Positions 34,600 to 64,000 of a DNA stretch of 64,000 nucleotides are shown here, one piece after another. The position numbers were made by a program, and so were the translations under genes. Below the pieces are notes generated by a model, which was not told the origin of the DNA, did not search any database, and saw nothing but the letters and a program-made list of their open reading frames with translations. Position 1 is the stretch's first letter, and each line of letters begins with the position of its first letter. Origin of the DNA: Dryobates pubescens (lineage: Eukaryota > Chordata > Aves > Piciformes > Picidae); contig NC_071627.1 in assembly GCF_014839835.1 (NCBI RefSeq), positions 5,209,001-5,273,000 of the forward strand, read 5' to 3'.

Positions 34600-35512
34600 G
34601 TGGTGGGAATGGAGTTCACTCCAGTTGGTGGCCAGGTCACCAGTGGTGTTCCTCAGGGCTCAGGACTGGGACCAGTTTGCCCATGATTTGGGTGGGAGGA
34701 CTGAGGCTCCCTCTGTAAGTTTGCAGCTGACACCCAATTGGTTCAACGAAGCCAGGTGCTGGGTCCTGCTCTTGGGTCACAACAGCCCCAGGAAGGCTCC
34801 AGGCTGGGGGCAGAGTGATTGAAAATGTCCAGCAGAGAAGCCCTGGGGGTGCTGGGTGACAGCAGCTGAAGATGAGCTCAGGGTGTGCCCAGGTGGGCAA
34901 GAAGGGCACCAGCAGCCTGGCCTGGAGCAGCAATGGTGTGGCCAGGGCAGGGATTGTCACCATGGATTCAGCACCAGTGAGTCCACAGCTTGAGTATTGA
35001 GGTCAGTTCTGGGCCTCTCACTCCAAGAAGGACACTGAGGAGGTGGAGGTCCAGAGGTTCTTCTCTGACATCCAGAGAAGGGCAACAAAGCTGAGGAAGG
35101 GTCTGGAGAACAGGGCTGGGAGGAGCAGCTGAGGGACCTGGGAATGTTCAGCCTGGAGGAGGCTGAGGGAGACCTCATTGCTCTCTGCAGCTCCCTGAGA
35201 GATGGCTGCAGCCAGGTGGGGGTTGGGCTCTCTTCTGAGTCTCAGGTGCCAGAAGGAGAGGAAATGGCCTGAAATTGTGCCAGGGGAGGCTCAGGTTGGA
35301 GGTTAACAATTTGTTTGCTGCCAGAGTGGTCAGGGATTGGCACAGGCTGCCCAGGGAGGTGGTGGAGTCCCCATGCCTGGAGGTGTTCAAGGAGCCTGTG
35401 GCCATGGCACCTGGGGCCACGGTTTGGTGGCCACGGTGGGGTTGGGTTGCTGGTTGGACTGGGTGAGCTCAGAGGCCTTTTCCAACCCAAACCATTCCAC
35501 GGTTCTGTGCCA
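34600..35512 (+). mobile_element. CR1 LINE fragment upstream of the PAR-like GPCR
   Basis: Starts in the RT block (ggtcaccagtggtgttcctc) and runs to a degraded 3' tail (aaaccattccacggttctg). Closest repeat to the GPCR promoter. Confidence 0.88.
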
Positions 35513-35514
35513 CC

Positions 35515-35932
35515 TGGTCCCGGCAGGGCTGGCCACGGGGAGCTGTGTGCAGGCAGGGTGCTCACGTCCCCACGGCGGCACAAGGACACAGCTCGGCAGG
35601 CTGGCCGCTGGCCGTCCCCTTCCTGCCCGGCGCACCTCCGACGGCTGCCTCGCTTCTTCCTCCTCCCGCCGCCGCCGCCGTCGCTGTCCCCAGCTGGAAA
35701 CCACCACCCTGACCTCGCTGACGTCCCCTCGGCTGCCGGGGGGCGGCGGGAGCTGGCGGTGCCCTCCTGCTCGCCGCCTGCCGGCTGGCTGCCGCCACCT
35801 CGGGGGCGCGGGCAGGACTCCGCCGTGAAGCAGAGGAAGGGTGAGGGCGAAGAGGGGTCCGGTGCCGGTGTCGCTGCTGCGGTGACACCCGGAGGGGTCA
35901 GCCCTGCCTGGGACATTCGTGCGGAGCCGGAG
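35515..35932 (+). promoter_or_regulatory. Upstream region / 5' UTR of the PAR-like GPCR
   Basis: About 420 bp of CpG-rich sequence, including a CCGCCGCCGCCG tract near 35670, separates the 3' end of a CR1 element (ends about 35512) from the start codon. It presumably holds the transcription start and 5' UTR. No TATA box stands out. Confidence 0.4.
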
Positions 35933-38379
35933 ATGTCCCAGCTGGTGCCTTCGCGCTGCTCTGCTGCCGCCTGCGTCGCTGTCCTGCTCGGCTGCGCCTG
36001 CCTCAGCTTGGCTGCGCCAAGTGAGTGTCCTGAGGGGTCTGGGGGGGTGATGGGGGTAGGGCCGGGAGACCGTGCCTGGACATCTCAACACCGTGCCCCG
36101 TCCTGCTTGGACGAAAACGTGTCCACATTGACACCTCAGTGAAGACCTCCAACCCTGCCACTCTTTTGGCAGCGAAGTTCAGGTCCCTGCTCTGGGAACC
36201 TGCATTCCTCCCCTGCCCTGGACGTGGAGGGGAGGCAGAGGTGACAGGAAGCCTGTCACATGTCATCGAGGTCCCTTCAGGGCTGGGGGTCCTGGGGACG
36301 ACCCAGATGGAGCTGTGGGGTGAAGGAGCAGGGGCAGGCAAGGGATTTGGTCTGGAGTTGTTTGTGTCTGGGAACCTTCCTGTTCTTTGCTTTCATTTTG
36401 AGCACACAATGGAAAGTCTCTGACCACAGGGAGCCGGTGAGGAGCCAGCAGTCATGGCCGTGTGGGGGCTGAGATGGGGGCTGGCTGGGAGGAGGAGCAG
36501 CAGAAGGCAAGAACCTCAGCAGAACATCTCCCAGCCTTGCATGGGTGCCCATATCCCAGCCCTGTCCTGGTGGATCCTCTTGGGTTCTGGTGGATCTGAT
36601 GGGCTGGGTTGGGTAGGAGAGGGGATGTTGGCAGAGCCAAGGAGGAGGAAACAGGAGCCCCACTAGGAGAACATCTCCCATCCTTGCATGAGTGGCCACA
36701 TCCTGCCTCTGTTCTGGTGTGGGCTGCTGCCTGCCCCGGTGATCCTGTTGGGTTCTGGTGGATCTGTTGTGCTGAGCTTGGTAGGAGAAGAGATATTGGC
36801 AGTGGCAAGTGAGGACAAGGAGGAGGAGACAGGAACCCTGCTAGGAGAACCTCTCCCATCCTTGCATGAGTGGCCATATCCCAGCCCTGTCCTGGTGATC
36901 CTGTTGGGTTCTGGTGGGCTGGGCTTGGTAGAAGAAGAGATGTTGGCAGGGCCAAGGAGGAGGAGACAGGAGCCCCACTAGGAGAACCTCTCCCATCCTT
37001 GCATGGTTGGTTGTATCCCAGCCCTGTCCTGGTGTGGGCTGCTGCCTGCCCTGGTGATCCTGTTGGGTTCTGGTGGACCTGTTGGGCTGAGCTGGGTGGG
37101 AGGAGGGTCACTGGCAGAGCCACAGGGGAGCAGAGCTGGGCTGCAGGCAGGGCACCCGGCCAGGCTGGCAGCTCCGTGGTGGCACCGGCCGCAGCACATG
37201 CTCTGTGTGACGAGGCTGGCAGGGTGTTAAGGCAGAGGGACACCAGCTGCAGCGTGTGCTGGTGGCTCTGGGAGGGGTGAGAGCTCCTGTGGGGCTGCAC
37301 GTAGGGAGGGGCAGCGGGAGAGGGCCTCAGGGCTGAGCTTGCCCCTTGTGTCCTCTGCAGCGCGGGGCCAGGGTCGAGCCTTTATCTTCCTCAAGCCTGA
37401 AGACAGAGCCACCTGCCCTGGGGCATCTCCACAAGTTCTCCTCAGCAGCAGCCTCGCCACCCGCCTCCTGCCCGCCCTCTACTCGCTGCTGCTGCTGGTG
37501 GGGCTGCCAGCCAACGGCCTGGCCTGCTGGGTGCTGCTGGCCAACTTCAGGAGGTGTTCCAGCAGCCTCTTCTTGCTCAACTTGGCGGCTGCCCACCTGC
37601 TCTTCCTCCTGGTGCTGCCTCTCAAGATCTCCTACCACCTGCTGGGCCACCACTGGCTCTTTGGGGAGCGCCTGTGCCGCGCCACGGTGGCCTCCTTCTA
37701 CGGCAACCTCTACGGCTCCATCCTCTTCGTCACCTGCGTCGGCCTGGAGCGCTACGTCTCCGTGGTGCACCCCTTCCTGTGGAAGGGCTCCAGCTGGGCC
37801 TGGGGCAAGGCAGCCCTCTGCCTGCTGCTCTGGCTGCTGGTGGGGCTGGCCATGACCCCGCTTCTCCTGCACCCCCAGACGACAGCCATCCCCGGCCTGA
37901 ACGTCACCACGTGCCACGACCTGCTGGAGGGGGAGCGGCAGCGTGCCCTCAGCGGCTACTTCCTCCTCTTGGTGGGGCTGGGCTTTGGCTTGCCCTTCGT
38001 CCTCATGACCGCCTCCTACAGCTGCATCCTGGCGCGGCTGCTGGCCAAGGGCAGGCAGCACAGGCAGGTGGTGCGGGTCCTGGCCTTGGTCCTTCTGCTC
38101 TTCCTCTTCTGCTTCACCCCCAGCAACGTGCTGCTCGTCGTCCACAGCGTGCTGTACGCCTCGGGCTGCAGCACCAACGTCAGCTACATGCTGTACAGCC
38201 TGGCCCTGGTGCTGGCTGCCTTCAGCACCTGCTTCGATCCCTTCCTCTACTTCTACAGCTCCCAGGAGTTCCGCGGCTGGGTGCGACGCGCAGGCAGCCG
38301 CTGCCTGGCAGGGCTGGAGGCCTCCTCAGGGAGGACCTCAGGCCTGCCCCTGAGGTCCAGCGAGCAGAGCCAGCTGTAG
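35933..38379 (+). CDS. Protease-activated receptor family GPCR (F2R/F2RL-like), two coding exons
   Basis: Class A receptor of the PAR type, in which a protease cuts the extracellular N terminus to expose a tethered agonist. Exon 1 (35933-36020) encodes a signal peptide of about 29 aa; exon 2 (37361-38379, phase 1 junction) encodes the rest, 368 aa in all (human PARs 374-425). The small leader exon plus one large exon is the PAR gene structure. PAR hallmarks: ECL2 VTTCHDLLEGE (Cys214, pairing with Cys135 at the top of TM3), NVT glycosylation site at 210, CFTPSNVLLVVHS in TM6, and FDPFLYFY in TM7 (DPxxY). Candidate cleavage is after Arg35, giving AFIFLK. Oddities: His108 replaces the nearly invariant Asp2.50, and TM3 ends ERY. 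Resemblance to PAR1/2 (CHD, FTPSN) and PAR4 (LVPALY-like TM1, YHL) is mixed, so I do not assign a paralog. Poly(A) signal AATAAA is at 38648-38653. Confidence 0.88.
36505..37120. repeat. Tandem repeat of 135-176 bp units in the GPCR intron
   Basis: Four diverged copies, each with agaacctctcccatccttgc, a cctgttgggttctggtgg segment and an aggaggagacaggagcc segment; starts at about 36520, 36667, 36843 and 36978. Confidence 0.85.
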
Positions 38380-38639
38380 GCAGGCTGAGGAGGGGCTGTG
38401 TCCCCCTCCCTGGGCAGTGGACAGCATCCTGCACCTTGGGTGGCAGCAGGCTCGGGGGTGGGGGGGGTGTGTGAAGCTCCCACCTTGGCTCTGAGCTCCG
38501 CCAGGACGTTGCCCTGGCTTGGCAGTTCCTCCACCACCGCTGGCACTGCCCCTGCCCCGCCTGTGCCCCCAGCTTGTCCCTGTCCCCTCCTTCTCCCCAC
38601 ACCCCTTCCACTGCTCCTCCTGCAGTGACCAAAGCCTCC

Positions 38640-38670
38640 AGAGCACAAATAAACCTTTATTTCTCCTTGC
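38640..38670. terminator. Shared bidirectional poly(A) signal between the PAR-like GPCR and ARAP3
   Basis: The sequence AAATAAACCTTTATTT is almost its own reverse complement. It gives AATAAA on + at 38648-38653 for the GPCR gene and AATAAA on - (TTTATT on +, 38656-38661) for ARAP3, two bases apart. A G/T-rich stretch (ttgctggtggcagg) follows on + as a downstream element. Confidence 0.7.
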
Positions 38671-39865
38671 TGGTGGCAGGGGCAGGTGTGGAGCCCTCAG
38701 GCGGGCAGCAGCTGATCTCCACCACCAGGACACCTCTCTGGGCACACGTGGCCAGCCCTGCCCTGCCCCTCTTGACTGCCCCCTGCCACACCCCAAAACC
38801 CACCGTGGGAGCTGCAAGGTGGTGAGGCACAGCTTGGTCATCCTGCCCCACGGGCCCAGCTCTGGGGAGGGGACATCCTGCTGTGTCCCCCCAGGCTGGC
38901 GCCCTGCCCCCTTCTGCCAAAGCAAGCGGGCACCAGGGCTCTGCTTTCAGCGTCCCTTTTGCTTGCTGCCCTTGGCACAGGGCCCTGCCACCCACGTGCC
39001 ACCCACCAGGGCCGCTGGCAGCGTCTCCAAGCCTCCAAGCTGGGGGGACCTCATCTCTGCAGCCTGGTCCCCACGTGTTCCCCCGGTCCTCATCTTGTCA
39101 GCCTGGTCCCCACATGTCCCCCTGGTCCTCATCTGGGCAGCCTGGTCCCCACATGTCCCCTTGGTCCTCATCTCATCAGCCTGGTCCCCACGTGTCCCCT
39201 TGGTCCTCATCTGGGCAGCCTGGTCCCCACATGTCCCCTTGGTCCTCATCTTGTCAGCCTGGTCCCCACGTGTCCCCCTGGTCCTCATCTGGGCAGCCTG
39301 GTCCCCACATGTCCCCTTGGTCCTCATCTGGGCAGCCTGGTCCCCACGTGTCCCCTTGGTCCTCATCTCATCAGCCTGGTCCCCACGTGTCCCCTTGGTC
39401 CTCATCTGGGCAGCCTGGTCCCCACGTGTCCCCCTGGTCCTCTTCTGGGCAGCCTGGTCCCCACATGTCCCCTTGGTCCTCATCTCATCAGCCTGGTCCC
39501 CACGTGTCCCCCTGGTCCTCATCTGGGCAGCCTGGTCCCCACATGTCCCCTTGGTCCTCATCTGGGCAGCCTGGTCCCCACGTGTCCCCCTGGTCCTCAT
39601 CTGGGCAGCCTGGTCCCCACATGTCCCCTTGGTCCTCATCTCATCAGCCTGGTCCCCACATGTCCCCTTGGTCCTCATCTGGGCAGCCTGGTCCCCACGT
39701 GTCCCTCTGGACCTCACCGGTGCCTGCTCCCAGCCCGGGGTCGGGAGGAGGAGAGGGAAGGCTCCGGGAGGTGGGAGCGGGGGGTGCCCATCGGCGCCGC
39801 CCCCGGGCACGGCTTGACCCCCCCGCCCTGCCCCGGGGCGGGGGCTGCCCCTCGGGCACCGGAGC
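38670..39865 (-). other. ARAP3: ARAP3 3' UTR containing a 39-bp minisatellite
   Basis: Between the ARAP3 stop (39866-39868) and the AATAAA on the minus strand at 38656-38661 there is no other gene. More than half of this predicted 3' UTR is the tandem array at about 39060-39715. Confidence 0.55.
39060..39715. repeat. 39-bp minisatellite in ARAP3 3' UTR, about 17 copies
   Basis: Unit cagcctggtccccacatgtc + cccttggtcctcatctggg; two frequent variants (ctcatcagcc / ctgggcagcc). Confidence 0.95.
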
Positions 39866-63861
<23,996 letters not shown>

Positions 63862-64000
63862 CTGCGGGGGACAGCCACGCTCACAGGGGGCACCGGGGCG
63901 GGGGGGGGGGGGGGCAGCGGGGCGCCGGCCGGAGCTGGCCCCACGTGGAGTTAGCGCCCGGGCTGGAAACGCGAGCTGGACCCCCGGGCGTGCGGTGCCG

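Noticed and set aside
35242-35916. Minus-strand open frames over the GPCR promoter
   Set aside because: CpG-rich and CR1 sequence open by composition; no domain features.

Overview
The window is a bird chromosome segment, probably a GC-rich microchromosome. About a quarter of it, by hand count, is fragments of the avian LINE CR1, recognised by the 3' end motif ATTCTATGATTCTATGA and by CR1 reverse-transcriptase peptides. Such a CR1 load suggests, as inference only, a woodpecker/hornbill-type lineage. Another quarter or so is GC-rich minisatellite. Coding sequence is only about 11 percent, but all four genes read in frame through every splice junction I could place.

Layout from left to right. 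RELL2 (+) runs from a CpG-rich promoter at about 2.2-3.5 kb to a poly(A) signal at 14.77 kb. FCHSD1 (-) runs from 28.67 kb to 16.73 kb. It has 19 coding exons (682 aa), and its 3' UTR contains a 25-copy minisatellite and meets RELL2 tail to tail. An intergenic stretch at 29-35.5 kb holds a 3.5 kb minisatellite and CR1s. A two-exon protease-activated-receptor-type GPCR (+) lies at 35.9-38.4 kb. ARAP3 (-) fills 63.9-38.65 kb. The window holds its last 22 coding exons (1013 codons), from the C-terminal half of the ArfGAP domain to the stop; the 5' part is off the right edge. The order RELL2-FCHSD1-ARAP3 matches human 5q31; the GPCR is the unexpected resident.

The gene products are RELL2 (RELT-family membrane protein with an RFRV motif), FCHSD1 (F-BAR/double-SH3 membrane-actin adaptor), ARAP3 (PIP3-regulated Arf6/RhoA GAP) and a predicted proteolytically activated GPCR. 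They are syntenic neighbours, not an operon.

The most unusual signal is how tandem arrays sit against splice sites. In ARAP3 a 50-bp unit, repeated about 39 times, carries a copy of the adjoining exon end plus its 5' splice site. A 45-bp unit, about 20 times, carries a 3' splice-site-like sequence. Two further arrays are expansions of the polypyrimidine tract of the adjoining exon. Two arrays look as if they grew out of CR1 sequence. There are also two recent inverted duplications. One puts a near-identical, intron-containing copy of FCHSD1 exons 15-16 antisense in an ARAP3 intron. The other places about 415-bp inverted arms in the introns flanking two ARAP3 exons.

Exon coordinates come from reading splice sites and frame by eye, guided by remembered human proteins. 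They were not checked against transcripts.
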